From Clostridia bacterium (lineage in GTDB: Bacteria; Bacillota; Clostridia; Peptostreptococcales; Anaerovoracaceae): a stretch of DNA of 12,529 nt. The notes under the pieces are model-generated. The model did not search any database. It saw nothing but the letters and a program-made list of their open reading frames with translations, and was not told the origin of the DNA. The first letter of the stretch is position 1, and every line of letters begins with the position of its first letter. This document shows, piece by piece, positions 1 through 9,200 of the stretch. The stretch lies in NCBI GenBank assembly GCA_024682015.1, contig JAIKZT010000219.1, forward strand, positions 1 to 12,529, written 5' to 3'. The translations under genes and the position numbers were made by a program.

Positions 1-1367
1 GTGACTTTATACCAGTTGACCGGTTCGAAGGGGATTCCGGAGGAGATCCCCATGAATTCGGTCTCGCCGAGACGGCGTCTGGACCACGTCACGCCGCTAT
101 GCGTCATATACCAGCTGCCGCCGTAGGTGTAGTCCGTGGAAGTATCGAAAGTGTAAAGCAGAGGGTCTTCGAGTTGCAGATCGTAAGCCGGGGACGCGTC
201 CGCTGCAGGCTCAACGACCCCGCTGACCGCCACGGAACCGATGATGATGGGAATATCGTAATAACACGTGAAGACTCTGTCGGTGTTGGTGCCGATCTTC
301 GCCGCGGGCAGCCCGTTGATATAGCCCCGCGCGTCATCCGCGAAAATGTAGTCTTCAAGCGTGAACTTCTGGACCTGCACGGTCAGCCGGTAGCGGTGAC
401 CCTCCAGGAACGTATCGCCGTATTTCGTGTTGCGGTTCGTCGTAAGGTCCTTCCACTCGTAAGTCACGAGATTTGTGCGCTCGGTGAGCACCTGCGGCAT
501 GTTCTCGTGCTCGATCCCGTAGGGGATCTCCTCGCCGATCTGCGGCTTCACGCTCGTGATGTCGACCCGCGATATCTTGTTCGGGCCGAAGATCTTTGTG
601 AAATCGAAATAAAACGTTATGACATTCTTGTTGTTTTCACTGTCGGTCGCATACGATGCGCTGTAACTGTTGATAAAACTGGCCGTATAGGCGAATGGCA
701 CGAGAATATGCTTTTTATCGCTTCGCGTGACCTGTACGACCAGGCGGTACTCGTGTTCCACCTGGAACGTTTCCCCGGACGTCGTCTTGCGCTCTTCGGT
801 CATGTCCCACCATTCATAGCCTATGAGGTCCACGAGACCCTCGGTGATGACCGGCCTGTTCGCGTGAAAGACGCCGAAGGGGATCTCCTCTCCTTTTACC
901 GGCTCTATGGTCTCGGCCTTGACCGTATAGATGATGGGCTGGCTGTCGAGCTTGAAATCGCGATAGAAGACCGCGTAGTCCTTGCCATGCTCGATCGTGA
1001 GCGTCTTATAATCGTTGATCTTGAACAGCGTATAAAGATCGTCGAAGCAATACGTGCTGTCGGTCACGACGACCTTTACGGTCAGGCGGTACGCATGTTC
1101 GGCCTCGAAGATCTCTCCTGGCTCCGTCAGGCGGTTTTCGGTCAGATCCTTCCATTCGTAGGACGCAAGATGCACGTGCGCCGTGCTGACTGTCGGCCTT
1201 CTTGCGTGAGTGCTTCCGTAGGGGATCTCCTCCTCATAGTCGGGATCTGGGGTCGTAACTTCTACCTTAGGGATGTAGTTTTCGGCAGGCTTGGCATACG
1301 CGAAGCCCGGAAAGAGTCCGATGAGCAGCGCTGCGCACAGCAGCAGGGACAACAGGCGTTTATTCAT
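1..1367 (-). CDS. Secreted repeat protein, N-terminal part (3' end outside window)
   Basis: This frame is open from an ATG at 1367 to the window edge, giving 455 residues with no stop. Translation begins MNKRLLSLLLCAALLIGLFP, a classic signal peptide (basic start, hydrophobic core), with likely cleavage after AYA at about residue 25; the protein is therefore exported. The start is supported by a strong AAGGAGG eight bases upstream. The mature part holds three 54-residue repeats (residues 46-99, 160-213, 279-332), each opening EEIP(Y/F)G, with YEW(K/W)D(L/M)T in the middle and ending YRL(T/V)V(K/Q)V. After residue 395 comes a divergent segment (SWYMTHSGVTWSRR) that may be a decayed fourth copy. 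The pattern, a tryptophan strand followed by F..(G/E)H.Y.LTV, resembles beta-sandwich repeats of clostridial surface proteins. I do not recognise a named family or catalytic residues. Adhesion or a structural surface role is inference. The gene follows the kinase terminator, so it is probably a separate transcript. Confidence 0.88.
   Translation of the reverse strand, partial: MNKRLLSLLLCAALLIGLFPGFAYAKPAENYIPKVEVTTPDPDYEEEIPYGSTHARRPTVSTAHVHLASYEWKDLTENRLTEPGEIFEAEHAYRLTVKVVVTDSTYCFDDLYTLFKINDYKTLTIEHGKDYAVFYRDFKLDSQPIIYTVKAETIEPVKGEEIPFGVFHANRPVITEGLVDLIGYEWWDMTEERKTTSGETFQVEHEYRLVVQVTRSDKKHILVPFAYTASFINSYSASYATDSENNKNVITFYFDFTKIFGPNKISRVDITSVKPQIGEEIPYGIEHENMPQVLTERTNLVTYEWKDLTTNRNTKYGDTFLEGHRYRLTVQVQKFTLEDYIFADDARGYINGLPAAKIGTNTDRVFTCYYDIPIIIGSVAVSGVVEPAADASPAYDLQLEDPLLYTFDTSTDYTYGGSWYMTHSGVTWSRRRLGETEFMGISSGIPFEPVNWYKV
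372..1232 (-). repeat. Three protein-level 54-residue repeats in the secreted protein
   Basis: The repeat units lie at 1071-1232, 729-890 and 372-533. Each is exactly 54 codons and the three align without gaps. Shared positions include EEIP, a G two residues later, an H, a P, YEW, D, T, R, T, F, EH or GH, and YRL.V.V. The linkers between units are 60 and 65 residues, giving a module period of 114 and 119 residues. The DNA copies have diverged clearly, so this is an old internal duplication rather than a recent slippage array. Confidence 0.85.
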
Positions 1368-1375
1368 GGCATTCC

Positions 1376-1382
1376 CCTCCTT
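1376..1382 (-). promoter_or_regulatory. Strong ribosome binding site of the secreted protein gene
   Basis: The minus strand reads AAGGAGG, followed by eight bases and then the ATG at 1367. This near-perfect Shine-Dalgarno match fixes the start codon and supports the minus-strand gene over the overlapping plus-strand open frame. Confidence 0.85.
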
Positions 1383-1396
1383 CTGATCCACTATTC

Positions 1397-1405
1397 ATTA
1401 TGGCA
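1397..1405 (-). promoter_or_regulatory. Possible extended -10 element for the secreted protein gene
   Basis: The minus strand carries TG-C-CATAAT, an extended -10 pattern with five of six matches to TATAAT. It lies just after the T-run of the preceding terminator and 29 bases before the ATG. No -35 element is recognisable at the proper distance, because that place is occupied by the terminator hairpin. It is a candidate only; read-through from the kinase operon is the alternative. Confidence 0.3.
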
Positions 1406-1406
1406 C

Positions 1407-1451
1407 AAAAAAACCGGCCCCGCATCAGTCAAATGGCTGATGCGAAGCCGG
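1407..1451 (-). terminator. Rho-independent terminator of the XRE/HipA-like operon
   Basis: On the minus strand CCGGC and CGCATCAG pair with CTGATGCG and GCCGG around an 8-base loop (1429-1436). Two-base internal mismatches separate the two stem parts, and seven T residues follow (1407-1413). It begins 18 bases after the kinase stop codon, so it closes that operon and separates it from the secreted protein gene. Confidence 0.9.
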
Positions 1452-1469
1452 AAAATCCCGCAAAAATGT

Positions 1470-2672
1470 TCACCGATGGCGGTAATTCCTCCAGATATCC
1501 ACTCCAGACTGAAATACGGAAAGCATCTCGATTTTTCTCTCGTACAGTTCCTTCAGTTTCGGAATACGCATATGCCTTTCCGGAACGTCCTGTTCATAGA
1601 TGGAAAAATCTATCGAAGCCTTTTCGATATCAACGAGGTTGCGGTTTGCAACGTATTGCAGGAGCTTCGCCTCCTTTGCTGTGAACGAGTGCGTTTTGAT
1701 CTCGCTAAAGCGGACTTTCACCAGCCCGGAGTAAGGCACGTTGTAAAACATGGAATTGCCGGAATCATAGATGGGGGCAAAACCGAGCAATTCCAGCGTG
1801 TCCGGATGCCGCATGACAGCTATGTTGTTCATATGCCTGTCGGTATTCGTCAGGAGATAGTCCGTCATGATCTGATAATCGATGAAATCCGTAAATTCCT
1901 GTTCCGGCATACCCAGCCCAAGACAGACCTCCTTCAGCGGATAATAAAAGGACTCATTTTGACGCAGTTTTACCGTCTGCAGCAGCTCCCATGCGCTGAT
2001 GCACTCGATCTCCTCGCTGCAGAAATCGTACGACATACAGCCCAGTCCTTCGAAGCCGCCGTCGACGGTGACCCTCACAAGCGTATACGGAGTATATCTC
2101 TCAAACCCCTGCTGCTTATGCAGCGTGGAAGCAAACACCTCGTTCAGACTCTGCTGATAGGAGTCTCCGTAATTGCCCTTGATCAGGTACCGCCGCCCGT
2201 CTTCGGCAATGCACCATTTTTTCTGAAGCTCTCCCTGAGACGTCGCGCAGTTGAATCGGGTCTCTCTCCGCAGATCGACCACGTGGTCGCAGTTAATGGT
2301 GATCTCCCCGAATGTGTCCACAAAATCATTCTTGAAGAGGTTCACATCAGCCCAGGAGACTCTTTCATCCCGCGGGCAGATCCAATAACAATCCGAAAGG
2401 CTGAGCGCCAGATTGTTGACAAGCGCGCTGCCCGTCGAGGAATACCCGAGTTTCTGCAAGGCAGTTTTAGCGCCATGCCGTGTTTTCGGGATGGCCCTGT
2501 CCTTCCACCATTCATGGAATTTGTTATTATTCATCTGCCCGCCGACAGGGAAATGCGCAATCGCGGCCTCGCTGCGCAGAACTTTTCCCAGATTTCCCTC
2601 ATTGTCGATCTCCATAAGGCAGACGGGTATGTCTTTGTGCATCAGGTAGTATTCTTTGTTTAAACCGGCCAT
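1470..2672 (-). CDS. HipA-like serine/threonine kinase (probable toxin partner)
   Basis: This 400-residue cytoplasmic protein has the landmarks of the HipA/CtkA kinase fold. TSQGELQKKW (144-153) sits where HipA has its glycine-rich phosphate loop, the segment that is autophosphorylated in E. coli HipA. LIKG (163-166) supplies the nucleotide-binding lysine K165, NE at 177-178 the paired glutamate, NTDRHMNN (276-283) the catalytic loop with D278 as likely base, and YDSGNS (302-307) the metal-binding aspartate D303. Its length is near that of E. coli HipA (440). HipA proteins phosphorylate cellular targets (glutamyl-tRNA synthetase in E. coli) and cause growth arrest; the target here cannot be read from sequence. 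The XRE regulator gene ends 18 bases upstream, and the start has a GGTGAT Shine-Dalgarno-like motif five bases before the ATG. All key residues are present, so it is probably active. Alternatives are a non-toxic regulatory kinase or a stand-alone CtkA-like kinase; the kinase fold itself is well supported. Confidence 0.87.
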   Translation of the reverse strand: MAGLNKEYYLMHKDIPVCLMEIDNEGNLGKVLRSEAAIAHFPVGGQMNNNKFHEWWKDRAIPKTRHGAKTALQKLGYSSTGSALVNNLALSLSDCYWICPRDERVSWADVNLFKNDFVDTFGEITINCDHVVDLRRETRFNCATSQGELQKKWCIAEDGRRYLIKGNYGDSYQQSLNEVFASTLHKQQGFERYTPYTLVRVTVDGGFEGLGCMSYDFCSEEIECISAWELLQTVKLRQNESFYYPLKEVCLGLGMPEQEFTDFIDYQIMTDYLLTNTDRHMNNIAVMRHPDTLELLGFAPIYDSGNSMFYNVPYSGLVKVRFSEIKTHSFTAKEAKLLQYVANRNLVDIEKASIDFSIYEQDVPERHMRIPKLKELYERKIEMLSVFQSGVDIWRNYRHR

Positions 2673-2690
2673 TCTTCATCACCCCGCGCT

Positions 2691-3095
2691 TCAAATCCAG
2701 ATGATCGCTTCCTGTTTATCGTACCGGCAGTCCCTGTTGAACCGTTCCTGTATGTCATGGAAGTCGGAAAAGAGCTGCGCTGCGTATATCCCGAGATTGT
2801 GTTCGTTGACGCCTTCCAGATCCTCGCCTACCGTTATCCTGTTTCCCGCCTCATCCATGATCTGCTTTTTCAGACCGTCGTAATAATACGCATTCCCGTC
2901 GTTTCCGTGAATGACCCTCAAAGAAGCATCCATAGCAGGGATGGCCCGGGCTATCAGATCCGCAACGTACGGCGGAGGCGATGCCTCCCCCTGTTCCCAT
3001 TTTCTCAGCGTGCTTAAAGGTATGTTGAACAGGGCGGAAAAAGCCTTCTGCGTCATCCCTGTTTTGATGCGTATCTCCTTTATGATCAGACTCAT
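2691..3095 (-). CDS. XRE-family HTH regulator (probable HipB-like antitoxin)
   Basis: The 134-residue protein starts MSLIIKEIRI. Residues 2-52 form a helix-turn-helix of the XRE/Cro type: GMTQKAFSALFNIPLSTLRK with WEQGEASPP after it, the recognition helix being around PLSTLRKWEQG. Residues 65-134 are a separate C-terminal domain rich in acidic and aromatic residues (NAYYYDGLKKQIMDEAG, then GVNEHNLGIYAAQLF, ending AIIWI). I chose ATG 3095 because GGAGG lies five bases upstream; in-frame ATGs at 3107 and 3134 lack a ribosome binding site, and 3134 would fall at or before the predicted transcription start. It is the first gene of a two-gene operon with the HipA-like kinase, as in HipBA systems, where the HTH partner neutralises the kinase and represses the operon. 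An inverted repeat over the promoter fits autoregulation. It is longer than E. coli HipB (88 residues) because of the C-terminal domain, which may contact the kinase (inference). Confidence 0.88.
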   Translation of the reverse strand: MSLIIKEIRIKTGMTQKAFSALFNIPLSTLRKWEQGEASPPPYVADLIARAIPAMDASLRVIHGNDGNAYYYDGLKKQIMDEAGNRITVGEDLEGVNEHNLGIYAAQLFSDFHDIQERFNRDCRYDKQEAIIWI

Positions 3096-3100
3096 GCCAG

Positions 3101-3105
3101 CCTCC
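3101..3105 (-). promoter_or_regulatory. Ribosome binding site deciding the XRE regulator start
   Basis: GGAGG on the minus strand, five bases before the ATG at 3095. It selects the 134-residue form over longer in-frame starts. Confidence 0.8.
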
Positions 3106-3107
3106 AT

Positions 3108-3158
3108 GTAACCAAATCGGTTATCGATAATCAAACTATACCCTATTTGGTTACCAAA
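3108..3158 (-). promoter_or_regulatory. Operator-like inverted repeat over the XRE/kinase promoter
   Basis: Two 13-base arms face each other: GTAACCAAATCGG at 3108-3120 and, on the other strand, GTAACCAAATAGG at 3142-3154 (12 of 13 identical). They flank the -10 box. The second arm overlaps a 13-base palindrome, TTTGGTTACCAAA (3146-3158), that fills most of the -35/-10 spacer. A third palindrome, TTATCGATAA, lies at 3121-3130 around the expected transcription start. This is the layout expected for autorepression by a dimeric XRE protein. The binding protein is inferred from context. Confidence 0.7.
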
Positions 3159-3163
3159 GTCAA
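3135..3163 (-). promoter_or_regulatory. Sigma-A promoter of the XRE/HipA-like operon
   Basis: On the minus strand the -35 is TTGACT (3158-3163), the spacer is exactly 17 bases, and the -10 is TATAGT (3135-3140); each hexamer matches consensus at five of six positions. Transcription should start near 3128, giving a leader of about 33 bases that contains the second operator arm and the GGAGG site. Confidence 0.85.
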
Positions 3164-3199
3164 TAAAATATGCGGGTCCCGAAAGCTTTCAGGACCCGC
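3161..3199 (-). terminator. Rho-independent terminator of the giant surface protein gene
   Basis: GCGGGTCC pairs with GGACCCGC (3172-3179 with 3192-3199), and GAAAGCTTTC inside can extend the stem after one mismatch. On the minus strand the T-rich tail ATATTTTATT follows. It lies about 60 bases after the stop codon at 3261. The tail runs directly into the -35 box of the next operon. The plus-strand side lacks a T-run, so it serves the minus strand. Confidence 0.82.
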
Positions 3200-3260
3200 G
3201 CCAAACCTGCCTGCGCCTGGTTCCATTCTACGTGTTGTTGATGTGCAGGCAAGTCTGTTT

Positions 3261-6200
3261 CTATTCCATCGGCACTTCTTCGTCCTCGGCCTTGGGCTTG
3301 CCGTCCTCGTCGATCCAGAAGATCTTCAGGGTATCGGCATCTTCGTCCGTCTCGGCATTGCCGGGCGCGGAAAGTGCCACGAGGCCGATAAAGCGGCCGA
3401 ACTCGTCGTAGGCGGCCACAAGGACGGGCGCGTCCGCGGAGGCGTCGCCGGACACGGTCACAAGCCCGGTGTCGGTCGCGACCGTCACCTTGATCACCCG
3501 GCTGGATTCGTCCGCCAGCGTGCGCGTTTCCTCGTGCGTCGCGGGCAGGACGATGGTCTTCGTGTCGGTATAGGTGGCCCCATCGAGGATCACGGTCGCT
3601 GTAAAGACTTCCGAACCGTCCTTTGCCGCCGTCGGCTCCGTCCTGACGGACGTGATGATGGCCAAAGCCTCGTGCGTGTGCGCGCTGTCGCGCCTGCAGA
3701 CGAATTCCGCGGTGGCACTGCTGCCGTCCTCCGCCCAGACCCATTTGCTGAGCGTAAAGTCGTGACCGAGCGCCGGGACTACGGTGTCCGCCAGGTCGAT
3801 CTCAGCCGTCCCGTCCGCGTCCGCAAAGACCCGTCCGCAGCCCGAGCACGTCCAGTATTCGACGTTTCCGGCCGCAAGACAGTCCGCGGCGGCCGCTGCC
3901 GTATGGATCAGGCTGTGCACGTGGCTGAGCACCGGGATGGCCCGGCTCTCCTCCGCGCCGCAGCGGCTGCAGACGCGCTTTTCGAGGCCTTCCTCGGTCT
4001 CTGTCGCAGCCTTCACCGTCTGCCAGTCGCCGAAATCGTGGCCCAGTGCCGGGATGACCCAGCTGTTTTCCGAAACTTCTGAAATGCCTGCATCGCTGAA
4101 GGTCCGGCCGCAGCTGCTGCAGATCCAGTATTCCGAAGCACCGTCTTCCGTGCAGGTCGCGGGAACCGCGTCCACATGCGTCAGCGCATGGCCCACCGTC
4201 ACCTTGCAGCTGGCCTCAAAGCCGCTGCAGGAAGCCGTGATGGTCGCCGTGCCCTCGGCCAGCGCCGTGACCGTGCCCTCTTCCACCTTGGCGATGGATG
4301 GGTCAGAGCTGGTCCAGGCAATGGCCAGACCCGACGCTTCTTCCGGAATGATGGCAGCCGTCAGCACAGCGGTCTCGCCTACCGCGAGGCTGAGCTCCGC
4401 CTTATCCAGCGAGATGCCCTCGGCCGAGAAGAACGCATAATACTCGTAGCTGCCGAGCCAGAGGTACGGATACGCGTATCCCCAGCCGTTTTCGCCGGCT
4501 TCTTTGACCTGCGCCATATCCAGCGGGTCGAAGTGCTTGCTGTCGCTGCCGCCATAGGCGTGCAGATCGTCGTAATGCTCCGTGTTCCACAGGCCGTACG
4601 CGCTGTAAACAGAAGCGTCGACGCTGATCTGTCCGGAGCGCACGTCCATTTCGCCGGTGATGCCGCCATCGCAGCCGCTGATCTTCAGCCTCAGCCCGTC
4701 GAACGTGATCGGCATCTCCGATTCGATGCCGTAGCGCACGCCCCGGATCGCAAGGCTGCTAGTTCCGAACATCGTGAAGTAGTACGGTTCCTCGTGCTGC
4801 TGCAGGTCGCCTGCCTCGATGCCGTACACCATGCGGGCCGCTTCCGTCTCCTCGTCCAGCGGCGTGTAGGGCTCGCCCGAGGCCGTATAATAGTCTTTTG
4901 CGGACAGGTCGATGCTGCTGCCGCCCACGACGCAGAGGTTCACGGACTGCTCCGCGTGGATGCCTGCCGCGGACTGGAGTCCGTCGTGCTTATAGGCGAC
5001 GCCCTTCGTGATCTCCGCGTTGTATAGATACACCGTGTTCAGCTCGGGCAGATAAGCCGCGCGGCCCGTGCCGCAGGGGATCGAGAGGTTCGCCGAGGTG
5101 AACCTCTCGCCATTGACCCAGATCGCATACCTGCGCGAGAACCTCAGATAGTCCAGCATCTCGATCGTGTCCGGCGCCTCCACCTGGTCTGCGGCATTGC
5201 GTCCATTCTTGTCCAGCACCTCGTACATCGCGCCGTCGTAATAGATCGCGCGGCTCGCAAGGTCCCACGTCTTCGATTTGGTCTGAAGCGTGACCTCGCC
5301 ATCGTTGATCTGCAGATAATCCGCGTTCTGCACGGTCTCCGCGCTCATGGCGATGACGTTGCTGTCCGTGCCGCCGTTTAAGATCAGCGTGCCGCCGTTT
5401 ACCGTGAAGCGCGCCTTCTTGTTGGGCAGTTCGATGCAGCTCCTCACCTTGGTGTCAACGCTCAGAGCGCCGGAATTCAGGGTAAACGAGCCCTCCTCCG
5501 AAGAAAGCCCGGAGTACCTGGATTCTATGCTGATCTGCGGCCCGTCGATGGTGACGTCGCCGATGCTGTGGATGCCCTCGCCGTACTCGGTCTCGCCGTC
5601 GATCCTGATGGCGAGCGAGCCGCTGCCTGTGAAGCGGATGCGGAACGCGTCGTCCTCCTCAAGGTACGTCCGCAGCGCGTCGTTGACCGCGTTGCCGATG
5701 CCTACGACCGTTCCGGTGAACGTCTCGCCGAAGGGCTGGCTGTGGCAGAAGGAGCTGCGCGAGATGTTGATGACGTTCTCGCCCACGAGATTGATCGTGA
5801 TGTCCTGCACGCTCATGATGGCGTACGCGCCGTCCGTCAGCTCCGCGTCGGAAGGATTCCGGTAGATCTCGCTGATCGCAGCGTTGCTTAGGGTCAGCGT
5901 CTTCGTCTCGGGGTCGTAGGACACCGTGCCGTCGCCGAGGACGTCGCTTGCGTTGCGCTCCGTGACCTTCGTGCCGCCGACGATGACGGGGAAAACTTCG
6001 GTATCGTAGATCTCGCCGAAATCGAACGGGATCGTAAACGACCTGCCGCTCTGCTCGTCGGTCGCGGTGACGTAGGCTCCCCCTTCTATCGCATAGATCG
6101 GGGCGTGAGCGCCGTTTCTCACGAAGCGGAGCATGCCGTTTTCGTAGATCCTCGCCTCGCATACATCCTGGCTGACCGGCCCGGACAGATCGCCGAAGGC

Positions 6201-9200
6201 AAGCGCATACGTCATCCTTCCGTTGTAGGAATAGACGTACTGCGCCATGTTGATCAGGCACTCGGTCCCGGCGTAATCCGCGGGGATTGCCAGACCGGGA
6301 TTTTCTTTATCCTGCGAAAGCAGCACGTGTATCCCGTTCTTGAAGTCCATCGTAAACGGCTGGCTGTACTGCTCGACCGTCTCGCAGACCGCGCGGATGC
6401 GGTACGTATCGTGATACGCGTCCGCGCTGAGGAGGATCGCTTCGGCATCGCTGCCGGCGAGCTTCAGCGCCTGCGCTCCGGCGTACCTCTTCACGCCGTG
6501 CTCGTTCGTGTAGACCTGCATGTCATCGGACAGATACCATCCGTCCCCGCCGTCCGCGAGCGAGACCCAGCCCTGATAGTCTCCGCCGTAATCGTAGAGA
6601 TACTCCAGCTCCACGCTGGTCAGCGTTTCGTTGGTCTCCAGCTGCCAGAAGAGCGTGCCTTCGGTCGACGCGCGGTTCGTGGTCACGAAATACGGCGGAT
6701 CCGCGGTGAACGCGTCGCAGGTATAGACCGCGTGGATGTTCACGTCTCTGTCGGGCATGGTGAAGCTGATCGATTTGCCCTCGATGGCTAGATCATCCGG
6801 CATCAGGTCGCCGTTCACCTCCCATCCGCCGAACGTATATCCGCTGTAGGGGTCGACCGCAGTATAGGTCACGCAGTCGCCCGTGCACACGTCGAGATTG
6901 CCGATATAATCGTTATACGTATCAGCCAGCACGGCGCCGCCCCGCGAGACGGTGACCCTGTGTGCGCCTTCACTTGAGGCGCCGCGGTCGGTATCGACGA
7001 TGACCGTGTAGGGAGTGCCCGGATAATAGGATTCTTTGAAGGCCGTTTCCGAAGTCCCGGGGTACGCATAGCGGACGAAGTCGCCATCAAAATCAAGCGA
7101 TCCGCCCTTGACCAGACCAGCCCTGCCATACTCGTTCCAGTACTCGAAGAGGACTGTCGTGGGCCATTTTACCGTTACGCAGCCCGTGGCAAAGACGCCG
7201 TACGTCTCCGTCCAGTCGGCGACGGACTGGATGTCGACCTGGCCGTTCGTCGCCCAGAGCGAATCCGCGTCGAGGCGGATCGGCGTCTGGATGTCGCCTC
7301 CGGTCACCGCCGTAAGGCTGGCGCTTCCGGTAACGGTGAGCCCGCCGGCGTACATGGCATAGTAGTCCTCAAGCCCTTCCAGCCTGCTCGCGCTGCAGTA
7401 GAAGTACACGTTGCCGCTGTCCATCAGGGTCACATTTCCGCCGGAGCTCAGCGCGACCGCCTCGCCCGCGATCTCAGCGTCCTCCTCGAACGGAATGTTC
7501 ACGTTGAGGCTCGCGTTTTCCTTGACGAGGATGTCCCCGTCCGCGGCCAGGCCGTAGCGCCCGGCGCCGGTGCGCCAGCCAAGCTCAGACCCTGCAGGCG
7601 GTTCGATGTCGACCCACACGGAAACGTCCGCGTCGATCGCGATGTCCGCGGCTTTGATACCGTAATAGTTCATGGCATCATCCTTGTCGTACGCCTTGCC
7701 ATAGCGCACGAGGCTTAAGATGGCGCCATCCTTCGACGAGGAGGTGATGTGCACGGAGCCTTTTTCCGTCTCGTTCAGGATGACCGCGGCCTGGCCCATA
7801 GTATGATCTGCTTCGTCCATGGAGCCGCTGAAGCCGAACCGGTTATAATCGCCGGAAATGGTCGTATCCGCCTTCACGTCGATCGTCAGGCAGCCGTTCC
7901 CCGCGTCTTTGGGCACGCGCAGGGCAAGCATCAGCTCCTCAAGATTGTACCATTCCTTGCTGCCGTCGCCGTCGAAATCCGCGCTCTGGCTGTCGCCGTA
8001 GAACGTCAGCGTGCCGGTGTGGTAATCGAACGCGGCGGCCATAAACACGTGCTTGTCCTTCATGTTGGAGATCCACACGTAATTCTGTCTGGGCGTGGTA
8101 TATCCTTTGCCCGTGTCGGTATCGTAAACCAGCACGTCGTGCGTTGCGTCCAGCCGCACCCACGCGCCGCCGTCCGCGCAGACCGCGCTCCCGTAGCCGA
8201 GCTGGGCGTTTCTGACGTAGACTTCCACTGCCGGCGCTACCGGCTCGGTCCTGTCGTTTTCGTCGTCCGTCCAGTTGACGGTGAATTCTCTGGATGTGTA
8301 CTCCATGCCGTCGTACAGCACCATGAGGCGGTAGCGGACTTCGCCCAGAGAGAGCATCTTTTCCGTGTCGTTGAAGGTCCAGACAGCGAGCAGCGCCGGT
8401 TCAAAGGAGATGCCGGTGTTGACAAAGCGCGCCAGATCCTCGTCATATCTCTGGAGGAACACCTTGTTGATCGTCTGGCCGAGTTCGATCAGATCTCCGC
8501 TTTCGTATTCGTCCGTATCCTCGTTTTTATGGATCGAGAATTTCGGCGTCTCCGTCTTCGTTCCGCAGAACTTTTCGTGACCCTCCAGCGCCTGTAAACA
8601 ATCGTTCATGCGGCAGCTCAGCTGCGCCTCGCTGCCGAAGAACACGTCTGTCTGAGAGAGCGCCGGCTGCTCGGCGAAGGGCTTGAACGCGGTCCCCGCG
8701 CTGACCGTAACGCTCTGTGCGCTATTGATCGGCCCGAGCACGTATTTCGTGCGGACGCCGTCGTCGGAAGCGCCGGGTTTCACGGTCTTGCCGCCGGCCT
8801 TGACTACCTCATTGTATTTGCCCGCGGCCGGCGCCGTGTAGAACGTCAGGCTGTGTCCGGGCTTTACCATGTAATCGCCCAGGTTATTCCGGTACACGCC
8901 GGGAACGTTCAGCGTCGCGCCTTCCGCGACGGTAAAGCTCACCGGATAGGCCGGTTCTATGGAGAGCATTTTGTAAGGATCGCTCGACACGAGCGCTCCA
9001 TTCTTATAGAAACTCCTGTTCCCGTCTCCATATTCCTCGAGGATATAGCTCCTGTGGTCGTAGGTCGGTTCACGCCGGAAGGTTTTTTTGGAATTCTCGG
9101 GCTGCGTGATCGAAACGACGCCCACATTGTCTATGATCGTGTTTTTGGCGTCCACGCCCCTCGCTTTTGCGCCATTGCCCGCATCTACGACCGCGTAAAC

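Noticed and set aside
99..2663. Long plus-strand open frame of 854 codons
   Set aside because: It lies antisense to two better-supported genes, crosses a terminator and an intergenic gap, and its translation has no recognisable domain. High GC makes long antisense frames common.
3096..3134. Longer N-terminus for the XRE regulator starting at 3134
   Set aside because: It would begin upstream of the predicted transcription start at about 3128 and lacks a ribosome binding site, while GGAGG precedes 3095.
3208..3251. Inverted repeat TGCCTGC/GCAGGCA after the giant gene stop
   Set aside because: The arms are only 7 bases with a 30-base loop and no T-run follows. The stronger hairpin at 3172-3199 explains termination.
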